A DNA stretch of 64,000 nucleotides from Pseudomonas sp. CHM02 (GCF_000612585.1 NZ_JFCA01000031.1:1-64000); one strand, 5' to 3'. Shown: positions 26,148 through 36,629, numbered from the stretch's first letter. A program made the numbers and translations. Notes: generated by a model from the letters alone, not told the origin.

Positions 26148-27323
26148 CGGGACGCGTGCCCAGGCCCATGGCCTGACGGGCGAACCAGCGCTTGGCCGGT
26201 GGCAACAGGTCCAGGCCCAGCAGGCCCATGTTACGGCCCAGCGCGACCAGCGGCTGCGCGCTGCCAAACAGGCGCGTGACCTGGTCGGAGAAGCCCACGG
26301 TGAGTTTCTGGTCCAGGCGCTGACGCTCGCGATAGCCCTGCAAGGTTGCCAGGTCACCCGGCACGTGCGGCCCGGCCAGCAAGGCCTCGGCCAAGGCATT
26401 TGCATCGCGCAGGGATAGGTTGAAGCCTTGCCCGGCAATCGGATGCAGGCTGTGGGCGGCGTTGCCGAGGACCGCCAGGTGGGAGCGCACTTGTTCCTCG
26501 GCTTCCACCAGTGTCAACGGATACAGGTGACGCGCCCCAACCTGCTTGAGGGTGCCCAGGCGGTAGCCGAACACGCCCTGCAACTCACTCAAGAAGCTGC
26601 GTTCGTCGAGGTTGGCCAGGCGCTGCGCATCCATGCCGATGCGGGTCCAGACCAACGCGCAGCGGTTGTCCGGCAGTGGCAACAGGGCCATCGGGCCTTC
26701 ATCGGTGAAGCGCTCGAACGCTTCGCCATTATGGGATTCGCTCGGGGTGATGTTGGCGATCAGCGCGCTCTGGTTGTACGGGCGGGTTTTCACGCCGATG
26801 CCCAGCTGTTCGCGCAGTCCGGAGCGACCACCATCGGCCAGTACGGCGAGGTCGCACTCCAGCACGGTTTCATCGTTGAGGGTCAGGCGATAGCCATCGG
26901 GCAGCGGCTCCATGCGCGTGACTTCCGCCGGGCAACGCCAGCTGACCACGTCTTTGTCCAGGCCTTGCCACAGGCATTGGCCCAGCCAGGCGTTTTCCAC
27001 TACGTAACCGAGGGCCGGCACGCCCTCCTCCATGGCAGACAGGCGTGCGGTGGAAAAACGCCCGCGGTCCGACACGTGGATCTGCTTGATCGGCTCGGCG
27101 CGACGGGAAATATCCTGCCAGATGCCCAGGCGCTGATAGATCTGCCGGGCGCCGAAGGACAGCGCCGAAGAACGCGCATCGTAGCTCGGCTGGTAGCTGT
27201 CACCCGGTGCGAAGGGTTCGATCAATACGATCTTCCAGCCACGCGCCTTGGCCCCGGCCTGCAATGCCAGCGCCAGGCTGGCGCCCACCAGGCCGCCACC
27301 GATGATCGCCAGGTTGACCCGGC

Positions 27324-27327
<4 letters not shown>
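26140..27327 (-). CDS. ubiH: 2-octaprenyl-6-methoxyphenol hydroxylase
   Basis: This 395-residue FAD-dependent monooxygenase introduces a ring hydroxyl in ubiquinone synthesis. The motif LAIIGGGLVGASLALALQ (6-23) binds the ADP part of FAD, and VLGNAAHSLHPIAGQG (about 283-298) is the second flavin motif. It overlaps pepP by four bases (ATGA) and the DUF4442 gene by eight. The pepP-ubiH order is the same as in E. coli. Its assignment against the paralogue at 24435 rests on this order. Confidence 0.9.
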
Positions 27328-28646
<1,319 letters not shown>

Positions 28647-28666
28647 GGGCAGATAGGCTTCCTTTC

Positions 28667-29224
28667 TTAGTGCAGCGACGGCTTGGGGGCTGCAGGCTCA
28701 GCGGACTTCTTGGTCTCGGTGAACAGCAGCAGCGGCGCGACGCGCAGGTATTCCATCACTTCCATATAGTCGCTTTCGCCATCTTCGGACTCTTCCAGGG
28801 CATCTTGCACCTGAGAGATGGCCGCCAGATCCTGCAACACTTCCTGGGCGTCTGTGCTCAGTTCCAGGCCGCCGGCGTTGACGCCGAAACCGTGGAGGAA
28901 ACCTTGGCACCATTGGCCCAGGGCGGCGGCGCGCTCGGTGAGCGGCGCATCGTCGGTCGGCAGCAGCAGGACCACGGTGACGTCGTCACCGGTCAACTCG
29001 CCCTTGACCATTTCTTGCAGGCCGATCAGCGCGTTACGCACGTTCTCGGTCGGTTCGGTTTCCAGCAGCTCGGCCACATCGGCCAGCCAGTTGTCGGCAT
29101 CAAAGCCAACGCCGGTGCAGCTGCGGCCCAATAGCACGCCGTGCAGTTCGGCAGGCGAGCAAGGATGGCCGCTGGCGCTCAGCAGTTTGGAAAAAGCATC
29201 GTACGGGGAGTTCTGAATGGGCAT
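28667..29224 (-). CDS. ygfB: UPF0149/YgfB-family protein
   Basis: This 185-residue acidic, helical protein is of the YgfB/YecA family, with PAELHGVLLGRSCTG near residues 24-38 and a C-terminal acidic segment (EESEDGESDYMEVMEYLRVA). In P. aeruginosa YgfB modulates the alginate/AmpDh3 regulatory link and beta-lactam resistance by acting on AlpA; whether that holds here is unknown. It is the first gene of the pepP-ubiH operon and diverges from the cell-division genes at 29363. Confidence 0.85.
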   Translation of the reverse strand: MPIQNSPYDAFSKLLSASGHPCSPAELHGVLLGRSCTGVGFDADNWLADVAELLETEPTENVRNALIGLQEMVKGELTGDDVTVVLLLPTDDAPLTERAAALGQWCQGFLHGFGVNAGGLELSTDAQEVLQDLAAISQVQDALEESEDGESDYMEVMEYLRVAPLLLFTETKKSAEPAAPKPSLH

Positions 29225-29362
29225 GGTGAGCTAGGCGCCAGACGGCGCAATGTCTAGAATGGAGCGCTGTATCCTAGCACCGGCAGACGTACCAAGACTA
29301 TCAAGGGCGTCAGATCGTTTATCCTGCAGTTGCCATTCATCAGACAAATCCAGTGGAACCCA

Positions 29363-29572
29363 ATGGAAGACACCGACCTGCAAGCGCTGATGGCCAGACT
29401 CGAACTGCTAATTACTCGGGTCGAGCAACTTAAGAGTCAAAACGGACTCCTATTAGCTCAGGAAAAGACCTGGCGCGAGGAACGCGCTCACCTCATTGAA
29501 AAAAACGAAATCGCCCGGCGTAAGGTCGAATCGATGATTTCGCGCCTGAAGGCCCTGGAGCAAGACTCATGA
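29363..29572 (+). CDS. TIGR02449-type small coiled-coil protein
   Basis: This 69-residue protein is almost entirely coiled coil (MEDTDLQALMARLELLITRV onward) and belongs to a short conserved family encoded before zapA in gammaproteobacteria (ZapB-like). I chose the ATG at 29363 because the longer frame adds non-conserved residues. Its stop overlaps the zapA start (ATGA), so the two are co-translated. A division-ring role with ZapA is plausible but comes only from context and shape. Confidence 0.75.
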   Translation: MEDTDLQALMARLELLITRVEQLKSQNGLLLAQEKTWREERAHLIEKNEIARRKVESMISRLKALEQDS

Positions 29573-29886
29573 GTTCAAGCAATAGCGTCACCGTGCAGAT
29601 CCTCGATAAAGAATATTCGATCATCTGTCCCCAGGAAGAGCGCAGCAACCTGGTGAGCGCCGCACGCTACCTGGATGGCAAGATGCGTGAGATCCGCAGC
29701 AGTGGCAAAGTGATCGGCGCCGATCGCATCGCCGTGATGGCCGCACTGAATATCACCCACGATTTGCTGCATAAGCAGGAACGCCCTGACGTGCAGGCCA
29801 GCGGCTCGACGCGTGAGCAGGTGCGTGACCTGCTGGAACGCGTTGATCTGGTGCTTTCCAGCGACTCAGACGCACCCAAGGGCTGA
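29569..29886 (+). CDS. zapA: Cell division protein ZapA
   Basis: This 105-residue protein binds FtsZ and bundles its filaments at the division site. The N-terminal globular part contains VTVQILDKEYSIICPQEERS and LVSAARYLDGKMREIR, typical of ZapA, and the C-terminal part is a coiled coil. It overlaps the preceding small gene by four bases. The 6S RNA gene follows immediately, an order conserved from E. coli to pseudomonads. Confidence 0.92.
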   Translation: MSSSNSVTVQILDKEYSIICPQEERSNLVSAARYLDGKMREIRSSGKVIGADRIAVMAALNITHDLLHKQERPDVQASGSTREQVRDLLERVDLVLSSDSDAPKG

Positions 29887-29905
29887 TTGCCGCGACCGTT
29901 TAAGG

Positions 29906-29911
29906 TATACT
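29906..29911 (+). promoter_or_regulatory. -10 element of the 6S RNA promoter
   Basis: TATACT lies about seven bases before the expected 5' end of 6S RNA and 20 bases after the zapA stop. I could not assign a good -35 hexamer at ideal spacing, so the RNA may also be processed from a zapA transcript. Confidence 0.55.
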
Positions 29912-29916
29912 CGCCC

Positions 29917-30096
29917 GACTCCCTGGCGTGTTTGCCAGTCGGCGATGTCCCTGAGCCGATTCGCACTACCCTGGAAGTTGCACGTTGGGCTGGTGTGCAT
30001 GTCCGCTAGACGGAAAGCCTTAAAGCCTACTGCATCTTCCACCTTGAACTTTCGGGTTCAAGGGCTAAGTCGACAGCGGCTCTGTCGGGGAGCCTG
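29917..30096 (+). ncRNA. ssrS: 6S RNA
   Basis: The segment matches pseudomonad 6S RNA by recall of its conserved stretches (CCTGGCGTGTTTGCCAGTC near the 5' side, GCTGGTGTGCATGTCCGCTA in the centre, CTTGAACTTTCGGGTTCAAG hairpin near the 3' side). The ends CGACTCCC and GGGGAG can pair to close the long rod with a central bulge that mimics an open promoter. 6S RNA binds sigma-70 RNA polymerase in stationary phase. Position between zapA and fthC is the conserved one. The exact ends are estimated to within about five bases. Confidence 0.9.
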
Positions 30097-30109
30097 AATT
30101 CCCAAACTC

Positions 30110-30138
30110 AATGCCAGTCCTCGGACTGGCATTGTTTT
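30110..30138 (+). terminator. Rho-independent terminator after 6S RNA
   Basis: AATGCCAGTCC (30110-30120) and GGACTGGCATT (30123-30133) form a perfect stem with a tight loop, followed by GTTTT. It ends 14 bases before the fthC start, so fthC expression would depend on readthrough or processing. Confidence 0.8.
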
Positions 30139-30151
30139 ATGAGCCCAAACC

Positions 30152-30781
30152 ATGACCGAACCTGCGCCGCTTTCCCGTCCGCAACTTCGACGCATGTTGC
30201 GCAAAGCACGCCGCGCCCTCACGCCGAGCGAACAGCGCAAGGCCGCCCAAGGCCTGTATCGGCAACTGGCACAGCACCCGCTGTTTCGCCGGGCCAAACA
30301 TATCTCTTTGTATCTACCGACGGACGGTGAAATCGATCCGCGCCTGCTGCTGCGCGCGGCTCAGCGCCGGGGCAAGGCCACCTACCTGCCGGTGCTCAGC
30401 GCGTGGCCGCGGACCAAGATGGTGTTCCAGCGCGTAAGGCCTGGGGAAAAGCTGCTGCCCAATCGCTTTCGCATCCTGGAACCACGGGTGAATATCAGCC
30501 GACAACGCAAGGTCTGGGCGCTGGACCTGGTGCTGCTGCCATTGGTGGGGTTCGATGATGCCGGGGGCCGCCTGGGCATGGGCGGTGGGTTCTACGATCG
30601 CAGCCTGGCTTACCTGGCGCGTCGTCAGAGCTGGCGCAAGCCGACGCTGCTGGGCCTGGCCCATGAATGTCAGAAGGTAGAACGCTTGGCACAGGCAAGC
30701 TGGGATGTGCCGTTGGCGGGCACCGTCACCGATAAGCATTGGTATATTGCGAAGACGCCACTGGAGTCAGCGGCGCCTTGA
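30152..30781 (+). CDS. fthC: 5-formyltetrahydrofolate cyclo-ligase
   Basis: This 209-residue enzyme converts 5-formyltetrahydrofolate to 5,10-methenyltetrahydrofolate with ATP. Conserved motifs are visible: the N-terminal RPQLRRMLRKARRAL, the KAHISLYLPTDGEID-like stretch (seen as KHISLYLPTDGEID), and the C-terminal GGRLGMGGGFYDRSLAYL phosphate-binding loop. The gene after 6S RNA is the E. coli ygfA equivalent and is linked to persister formation there. The length is normal. Confidence 0.92.
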   Translation: MTEPAPLSRPQLRRMLRKARRALTPSEQRKAAQGLYRQLAQHPLFRRAKHISLYLPTDGEIDPRLLLRAAQRRGKATYLPVLSAWPRTKMVFQRVRPGEKLLPNRFRILEPRVNISRQRKVWALDLVLLPLVGFDDAGGRLGMGGGFYDRSLAYLARRQSWRKPTLLGLAHECQKVERLAQASWDVPLAGTVTDKHWYIAKTPLESAAP

Positions 30782-30788
30782 AGAAGGG

Positions 30789-30938
30789 TCAGCGCTTGAA
30801 CGGTTGTGGCTGCTGCTGAGCGAGTTCAACGGGAGCATCGGTCTTGTTCGACCACAAGCTTTGCGCATACCCGGTGGTCACGACGCCCAGACCAAACAAA
30901 ATCACCAAAATCCATAGTAAATCCGGTTTACGTTGCAT
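30789..30938 (-). CDS. Small single-span membrane protein (49 residues)
   Basis: Translating the reverse strand gives a 49-residue frame from ATG at 30938 to TGA at 30789. The product begins MQRKPDLLWILVILFGLGVV, a basic N-terminus followed by one hydrophobic segment (about 8-24). It ends with a glutamine- and proline-rich tail finishing PQPFKR. A good ribosome binding site (AAGGGGGG) lies just upstream. The frame is convergent with fthC and shares no known family that I recognise. It is probably a real inner-membrane microprotein; the function is unknown. Confidence 0.65.
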   Translation of the reverse strand: MQRKPDLLWILVILFGLGVVTTGYAQSLWSNKTDAPVELAQQQPQPFKR

Positions 30939-31133
30939 CGATTGCCCCCCTTCAGGCACCTCGTACACGATGACAACAACGTTCCAAAGTAGTCCGTTGC
31001 AGCTGCGTCAAGCTTTAAAAGCCGGCATTCTGCGGTAACGTGAACCAACACGCAAACCTTGGCGTCAACCGACTGTCGGTTTGTCATCAAATTGCCAGAC
31101 AACTTGCCCACGCCCTTTTTCAGGAGCCCAAAA

Positions 31134-31583
31134 ATGGCCTATTGGCTGATGAAATCCGAGCCCGACGAACTCTCCATCAAAGGCCTGGAAAAGCTCGGCG
31201 AAGCCCGCTGGGATGGGGTGCGCAACTACCAGGCGCGCAACTTCCTGCGCGCCATGGCGGTAGGTGACACGTTTTTCTTCTATCACTCCAGTTGCCCGGA
31301 GCCGGGTATTGCCGGCATCGGAAAAATCGTCGAGGCGGCCTACCCGGACCCTACCGCGCTCGAACCAGAAAGCCATTACTTCGACGCCAAGGCCACCCCG
31401 GAGAAAAACCCGTGGAGTGCGATCAATGTGGCGCACGTGCAGACCTTCCCCAAGGTGCTCGGCCTTGGCTACCTGAAGCAGCAGACTGCCCTTGCCGAGC
31501 TGCCCCTGGTGCAAAAAGGCAGCCGGCTATCGGTGATGGCCGTCACGCCAGAGCAATGGGCTGCCGTGCTCAATTTGCTTTAA
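31134..31583 (+). CDS. EVE-domain protein
   Basis: This 149-residue protein is one EVE domain (PUA-like superfamily) beginning MAYWLMKSEPDELSI, with the conserved WDGVRNYQARNFLR and DTFFFYHSS segments that line the pocket. EVE domains are thought to read modified bases in RNA or DNA. The ATG at 31134 follows CAGGAG, so I prefer it to a longer frame. It stands alone between a convergent microprotein and an exporter operon, so its target is not indicated by context. Confidence 0.85.
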   Translation: MAYWLMKSEPDELSIKGLEKLGEARWDGVRNYQARNFLRAMAVGDTFFFYHSSCPEPGIAGIGKIVEAAYPDPTALEPESHYFDAKATPEKNPWSAINVAHVQTFPKVLGLGYLKQQTALAELPLVQKGSRLSVMAVTPEQWAAVLNLL

Positions 31584-31652
31584 CTGACCGGTATCAAGGC
31601 CCCGCCGGGGCAAACCGTTCAAACTAGGACGCTAATGCCGCAGGAAGCAGCC

Positions 31653-32618
31653 ATGTCTACGAACCACCACACCTCCCGCCTTTTCGCCGTCGCACTCATC
31701 GTCCTGTTACTGGGCGCCGGCGCTTTCGGTTACTGGCGTTCCACCCAGGACCGCCTGCCCGAAGGCCTGAGCATGGGCAACGGCCGCCTGGAATCCACCG
31801 AAGTGCAGATTGCCGCGAAGATCCCCGGCCGCCTGGCCGAAGTGCGCGTGGACGAAGGCGACAAGGTGCTCAAGGGCCAACTGCTCGCACGCATGGACAC
31901 CCGCACCCTCGAAGCCCAGCGCGCCCAGGCCGAAGCCGAGGTGCTGCGTGCCAAGGAAAACTTCGCCGCCGCCGAAGCCAACGTGCAACTGCGCCAGAGC
32001 GAACAACTGTTGGCCAACCAGGAACTCAAGCGCACCCAGGAGCTGTACAAGCGTGGCTTCGCCAGCAGCCAACTGATTGACCAGCAGCAGGCACGGCAAA
32101 ATACCGGCAATGCCGCTGTGATTGCCGCGCAAGCCCAGGTCAACTCCGTGAAGGCCGCCATCGGCGCCGCCGAGGCCCAGGTGGCCCAGCTCACCAGCGA
32201 GATCGACGACAGCAGCCTGCGCGCGCCTATCGACGGCATTATCCAATTGCGCCTGGCCGAGCCGGGTGAAGTGCTGGGCGCGGGTGGCCGTGTACTACTG
32301 TTGATTGACCCCAATGATCAATACATGAACCTCTACCTGCCCGCCTCCGTCACCGGTCGCCTGACCGTCGGCAGCGACGCGCGCATCCTGCTCGACGCCC
32401 TGCCCGACCAGCCACTGCCGGCCAAGATCAGTTTTGTCGCCGCCAAATCCCAGTTCACGCCCAAGGAAGTGGAAACCCGCGACGAACGCCAGAAACTGGT
32501 GTTCCGCGTCAAACTGCGCCTGACCCAACCCAGCGCCGTGCCTCAAGCCAAACCGGGCATGCCCGGCGCAGGCTATGTGCGCACGGCTGACATTGACTGG
32601 CCGGCCAACCTGCAATGA
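31653..32618 (+). CDS. HlyD-family membrane fusion protein of an ABC exporter
   Basis: This 321-residue periplasmic adaptor has one N-terminal membrane span (about 10-28), a split biotinyl-lipoyl domain (VQIAAKIPGRLAEVRVDEGD), a long coiled-coil hairpin (about 85-185, alanine- and glutamine-rich) and beta-barrel parts. It overlaps the following ATPase gene by four bases. The set resembles E. coli YhiI-RbbA-YhhJ and YbhG-YbhFSR. It links the inner-membrane transporter to an outer-membrane channel, which is not encoded here. I chose the ATG at 31653, preceded by AGGAAG. Confidence 0.88.
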   Translation: MSTNHHTSRLFAVALIVLLLGAGAFGYWRSTQDRLPEGLSMGNGRLESTEVQIAAKIPGRLAEVRVDEGDKVLKGQLLARMDTRTLEAQRAQAEAEVLRAKENFAAAEANVQLRQSEQLLANQELKRTQELYKRGFASSQLIDQQQARQNTGNAAVIAAQAQVNSVKAAIGAAEAQVAQLTSEIDDSSLRAPIDGIIQLRLAEPGEVLGAGGRVLLLIDPNDQYMNLYLPASVTGRLTVGSDARILLDALPDQPLPAKISFVAAKSQFTPKEVETRDERQKLVFRVKLRLTQPSAVPQAKPGMPGAGYVRTADIDWPANLQ

Positions 32619-35332
32619 CCGCCCTGGCGCTGCAGGCGACGGGGATCAACCACCACTACGGCAAGCAGCAGGCACTGGTCGACATCGTCTTCAGCCTGCC
32701 GGCCGGTACACGCTGCGGGTTGATTGGCCCGGATGGCGCGGGCAAGTCGAGCCTGCTGGGTTTGATCGCCGGGGTCAAAAAGCTCCAGGATGGCCAGTTG
32801 CAGGTGCTCGGCGGCGCCATCGACGACCGCCGCCACCGCAACAGCCTGTACCCGCGCATTGCCTTTATGCCCCAGGGTCTGGGCGGCAACCTGTACCCCG
32901 AGCTGTCCATCAGCGAAAACATCCGTTTCTTTGCCACGTTGTTCGGCCTGTCGAAAGCCGATTGCGATCAGCGCATGCACAACCTGCTGCTGGCCACCGA
33001 CCTCGCGCGCTTCGCCGATCGGCCGGCCGGCAAGCTGTCCGGTGGGATGAAACAGAAGCTTGGACTGTGCTGCGCGTTGATCCACGACCCGGACCTGTTG
33101 ATCCTCGACGAACCCACCACCGGCGTCGACCCGCTGTCACGCCGGCGCTTCTGGGAACTGGTCGAAAGCGTACGCAGCGAACGCCCGCAACTGACGCTGC
33201 TGGTGGCCACGGCCTACATGGAAGAAGCCGAGCAGTTCGAACACTGCCTGATGCTCGATCGCGGCAAGCTGATCGCGGACGGCCTGAGCAGTGAACTGGC
33301 CGGCGCAACATCCAGCGGCAAATTAGACGAGGCGTTCACTCACTTCCAGGGCGACAGCGCCCACGACAACCAGCCGCTGGTGATCCCGCCGAGGGAAAGC
33401 GCCCACGCCGATATCGCCATCGAAGCTCATGACCTGACCCTGCGTTTCGGCGATTTCACTGCCGTGAACAAGGTCAGCTTCGCCATTGGCCGCGGCGAGA
33501 TTTTCGGTTTCCTCGGCTCCAATGGTTGCGGCAAGACCACCACCATGAAGGTCCTCACGGGACTGATGCCGGCCACTGAGGGCAGCGCCACGCTGCTGGG
33601 CAACCCGGTGAACGCCAAGGACCTCGCCACCCGCAAGCGTGTGGGCTTCATGTCGCAAAGCTTTTCGCTGTATGGCGAGCTCAGCGTGCGTCAGAACCTG
33701 GTGCTGCATGCGCAATTGTTCGACTTGCCCAAGGCCGAGAGTGGCCCGCGCATCGATGAGCTGATCCAGCGCTTCGACCTTGGAGGCGTCGCCGAGCAGC
33801 CGTCCGGCGAACTGCCCCTCGGCCTGCGCCAGCGCTTGTCACTGGCCGTGGCGGTGCTGCATCGCCCGGAAGTGCTGATCCTCGATGAGCCCACCTCGGG
33901 TGTCGACCCGGCCGCACGAGATGACTTCTGGCGGTTGCTGATCGAGCTGTCCCGCGAACAAGGCGTGACCATCTTTCTGTCCACCCATTTCATGAACGAA
34001 GCACAGCGCTGCGACCGCATCTCCCTGATGCACGCGGGCAAGGTGCTGGCCTGCGATACGCCAGACGCACTGCAACGGCAATTCCATGGCGATACCCTGG
34101 AGGCCGCGTTCGTCAGTTGCCTGGAACAGGCCCAGGGCGAAGCCGAGCCCGCTGCACCCACCGCAACCGTCAGCGAAACCAGCGCGCCGCCTGTGAGCAA
34201 ACGCGGTTTCAGCCTGGCTCGCCTGCTGGCCGTGGCCAGCCGCGAAGGCAAGGAACTGCTGCGCGACAAAGTGCGCATGGCCTTCGCGCTGCTGGGCGCG
34301 ATGTTCATGATGGTGATCTTCGGCTACGGCATTTCCCTGGATGTGGAAAACCTCGCCTTCGCGGTCTACGACCAGGACCAGACACCCCAAAGCCGCGCCT
34401 ACCTGGAGGCCTTCCGCAGTTCACGCTATTTCGCCGAGCAGTCGCCCATTCAGGACCCGAATGAACTGCACCGGCGACTGCAACGTTCGGAAATAAAACT
34501 GGCCCTGGAGATCCCGCCCGGTTTTGGCCGCGACCTCTATGCCGGTCGCCAACCCACCGTGGCCGCGTGGCTCGATGGCGGCATGCCGTTTCGCGCGGAA
34601 ACCAGCCGCAACTACGTCGAGGCCGTGCACCAGGGCAACCTCGCGCAACTGGCCGAACTGAGCAGCCTGCCACACGGCAAGCCGGCGGCCGCCAAGCTGG
34701 AAACACGCTTTCGCTACAACCAGGACGTGGTCAGCGTAAACGCCATCGGCCCCGGCGTGATGGCGCTGATCCTGGCGTTCATCCCGGCGATGCTCACCGC
34801 CCTCGGCATTGTGCGCGAGAAGGAGCTGGGCTCGATCACCAACTTCTACGCCACGCCGCTGACCCGCCTGGAGTTCCTGCTCGGCAAACAGGCGCCGTAC
34901 CTGGCCGTGAGCCTGGTCAACCTGGCGGTATTGGTGGCGATGAACCGCTGGCTGTTCGGCGTGCCGTTCAAGGGCAGCGCCCTCACACTGGCGTTCGGTG
35001 GCCTGTTGTATGTGCTGGCGACCACCAGCATGGGCCTGCTGATTTCTGCGTTCACCCGTACGCAGATCGCAGCGATCCTCGGCACCATGATCATCACCAG
35101 CCTGCCGACGATCCAGTTCTCCGGGCTGATCGTGCCACGCTCGTCGCTGGAAGGTGCGGCGGCCTTGATGGGCATGCTGTTTCCGGCCGGGCATTTCCTG
35201 GATATTGCCGTGGGCACCTTTACCAAGGCCCTGGACCTGCGCCAATTGTGGCCACAATGCCTGGCGCTGTTCGGGTTCTTCGTCGGGTTTACCGGGCTGA
35301 GCCTGATCATGCTCAAGAAGCAGGAGGCCTGA
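32615..35332 (+). CDS. Fused ABC exporter: two ATPase domains and an ABC-2 permease (RbbA/YhiH-like)
   Basis: This 905-residue protein has two ABC ATPase domains, with Walker A motifs GPDGAGKSS (38-46) and GSNGCGKTT (301-309), signatures LSGGMKQ and LPLGLRQ, and Walker B motifs LLILDEPTTGVD and VLILDEPTSGVD. An ABC-2 membrane domain follows from about 545 to the end. The second signature is degenerate, as in other RbbA-like proteins. E. coli RbbA has been described as ribosome-associated, but the operon with HlyD and ABC-2 partners here points to export. It overlaps both neighbours by a few bases. Confidence 0.88.
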   Translation: MTALALQATGINHHYGKQQALVDIVFSLPAGTRCGLIGPDGAGKSSLLGLIAGVKKLQDGQLQVLGGAIDDRRHRNSLYPRIAFMPQGLGGNLYPELSISENIRFFATLFGLSKADCDQRMHNLLLATDLARFADRPAGKLSGGMKQKLGLCCALIHDPDLLILDEPTTGVDPLSRRRFWELVESVRSERPQLTLLVATAYMEEAEQFEHCLMLDRGKLIADGLSSELAGATSSGKLDEAFTHFQGDSAHDNQPLVIPPRESAHADIAIEAHDLTLRFGDFTAVNKVSFAIGRGEIFGFLGSNGCGKTTTMKVLTGLMPATEGSATLLGNPVNAKDLATRKRVGFMSQSFSLYGELSVRQNLVLHAQLFDLPKAESGPRIDELIQRFDLGGVAEQPSGELPLGLRQRLSLAVAVLHRPEVLILDEPTSGVDPAARDDFWRLLIELSREQGVTIFLSTHFMNEAQRCDRISLMHAGKVLACDTPDALQRQFHGDTLEAAFVSCLEQAQGEAEPAAPTATVSETSAPPVSKRGFSLARLLAVASREGKELLRDKVRMAFALLGAMFMMVIFGYGISLDVENLAFAVYDQDQTPQSRAYLEAFRSSRYFAEQSPIQDPNELHRRLQRSEIKLALEIPPGFGRDLYAGRQPTVAAWLDGGMPFRAETSRNYVEAVHQGNLAQLAELSSLPHGKPAAAKLETRFRYNQDVVSVNAIGPGVMALILAFIPAMLTALGIVREKELGSITNFYATPLTRLEFLLGKQAPYLAVSLVNLAVLVAMNRWLFGVPFKGSALTLAFGGLLYVLATTSMGLLISAFTRTQIAAILGTMIITSLPTIQFSGLIVPRSSLEGAAALMGMLFPAGHFLDIAVGTFTKALDLRQLWPQCLALFGFFVGFTGLSLIMLKKQEA

Positions 35333-36450
35333 TGCATAAGTTCGCGCACATCCTGCGCCTGGGGATCAAGGAACTGACCAGCCTGCGACACGACAGCGTA
35401 TTGCTGCTGTTTCTGTTCTACGCCTTCACCGTCGCCATCTATATGCCCGCCGCCGGTTCGGTGATCGGCGTGCACAACGCCAGCGTCGCGTTTGTCGATG
35501 AAGATCACAGCTCGCTCTCGCGCCAGATGGCCGAGGCGCTGCAACCGCCCGAATTCCAGGCACCGGCGCCGCTGGCCTACGACCAATTGGACAAGGTGAT
35601 GGACAGCGGTGAATACACCTTCGTGATCAATGTGCCGGCGAATTTCCAGGCCGACCTGTTGGCGGGGCGCCAGCCGGGCGTGCAGGTGAATGTGGATGCC
35701 ACGGCAATGAGCCAGGCGTTCATGGGCGCGGGCTATATCGGGCGAATTTTCCAGCGCGAACTGCTGACCTACAGCGGACAAGCCGATGTCGCCAGCCAGG
35801 CGCCCGCGCTGCTTACCACTCGAGCGCTGTTCAACACCAACCTGGAAGGCGGCTGGTTCCTGGCGGTGATCCAGATCGTCAACAACATCACCATTCTCGC
35901 CATTATCCTGACCGGCACCGCCCTGCTGCGCGAACGCGAGCACGGCACCCTCGACCACCTGCTGGTGCTGCCGCTGACTGCACTGGAGATCATGCTGGCG
36001 AAAATCTGGAGCAACATGCTGGTGGTGGTGCTGTGCACCTGGCTGTCGCTGGAAGTGGTGGTCAAAGGTTTGCTCGACGTGCCGTTGGCCGGGTCGCTGA
36101 GTTTGTTTCTGTTGGTGACGGCGCTCTACCTGTTTGCCAGCACCGCGCTGGGCATCTTCCTCGCCACCCTCGCCCGCTCGACGCCGCAGTTCGGCCTGCT
36201 GGCAATCCCGGTGATCATCCCAATGCTGCTGCTCTCGGGCGGCAGCACGCCGCTGGACAGCATGCCTGAGTGGTTGCAGTGGGTGATGCAGGGCTCACCG
36301 TCGACGCATTTTGTGAGCTTGAGCGCGGCGATCCTGTTCCGCGATGCGGGCATGAGCGTGGTGTGGCCGGACTTGCTGGCGCTGGTGGGGATTGGGTTGC
36401 TGTTTTTTGCGGTGGCGTTGGCGAGGTTCCGTAAAAGCCTTGCCTCATAA
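35332..36450 (+). CDS. ABC-2 type exporter permease (YhhJ-like)
   Basis: This 372-residue permease starts MHKFAHILRLGIKELTSLRH at 35332, overlapping the stop of the fused ATPase gene by one base (TGATG). It has one N-terminal span (about 25-42), a large periplasmic loop (45-180), then five or so spans in the C-terminal half, the normal ABC2_membrane_3 design. It would pair with the membrane domain of the preceding protein. A longer upstream frame exists but is only the shadow of the preceding gene. The transported compound is unknown. Confidence 0.88.
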   Translation: MHKFAHILRLGIKELTSLRHDSVLLLFLFYAFTVAIYMPAAGSVIGVHNASVAFVDEDHSSLSRQMAEALQPPEFQAPAPLAYDQLDKVMDSGEYTFVINVPANFQADLLAGRQPGVQVNVDATAMSQAFMGAGYIGRIFQRELLTYSGQADVASQAPALLTTRALFNTNLEGGWFLAVIQIVNNITILAIILTGTALLREREHGTLDHLLVLPLTALEIMLAKIWSNMLVVVLCTWLSLEVVVKGLLDVPLAGSLSLFLLVTALYLFASTALGIFLATLARSTPQFGLLAIPVIIPMLLLSGGSTPLDSMPEWLQWVMQGSPSTHFVSLSAAILFRDAGMSVVWPDLLALVGIGLLFFAVALARFRKSLAS

Positions 36451-36464
36451 GCCAGGAGCCGGCT

Positions 36465-36602
36465 TGTTGTGGTGAGCCGGCTTGCCCCGCGCAGGGCTGC
36501 GCAGCAGCCCCATCAGACTCACCACACTTCTTCAGGCACACCGGGGTGTATGGTTTTGGGGCGGCTTCGCCGCCCAGCGCGGGGCAAGCCCGCTCACCAC
36601 AG
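36465..36602. repeat. Second-class REP inverted repeat
   Basis: Arms GTTGTGGTGAGCCGGCTTGC (36465 onward) and its inverse GCGCGGGGCAAGCCCGCTCA (from 36577) enclose about 85 bases that hold two further small hairpins (GGGCTGCGCAGCAGCCC and GGGCGGCTTCGCCGCCC-like). It is the same class as 23107-23251 and 60645-60784. It lies between convergent genes. Confidence 0.85.
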
Positions 36603-36629
36603 AAGCCAGGCCCATAATACTTAGGTGGC

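Noticed and set aside
24561..26279. Forward frame of 572 codons opposite the ubi genes
   Set aside because: Antisense shadow with histidine- and glutamine-rich, low-complexity product and no family resemblance.
34567..36450. Long forward frame starting inside the fused ABC gene
   Set aside because: Only the part from 35332 is a protein of the ABC-2 family; the upstream part is out of frame with the fused ATPase gene.
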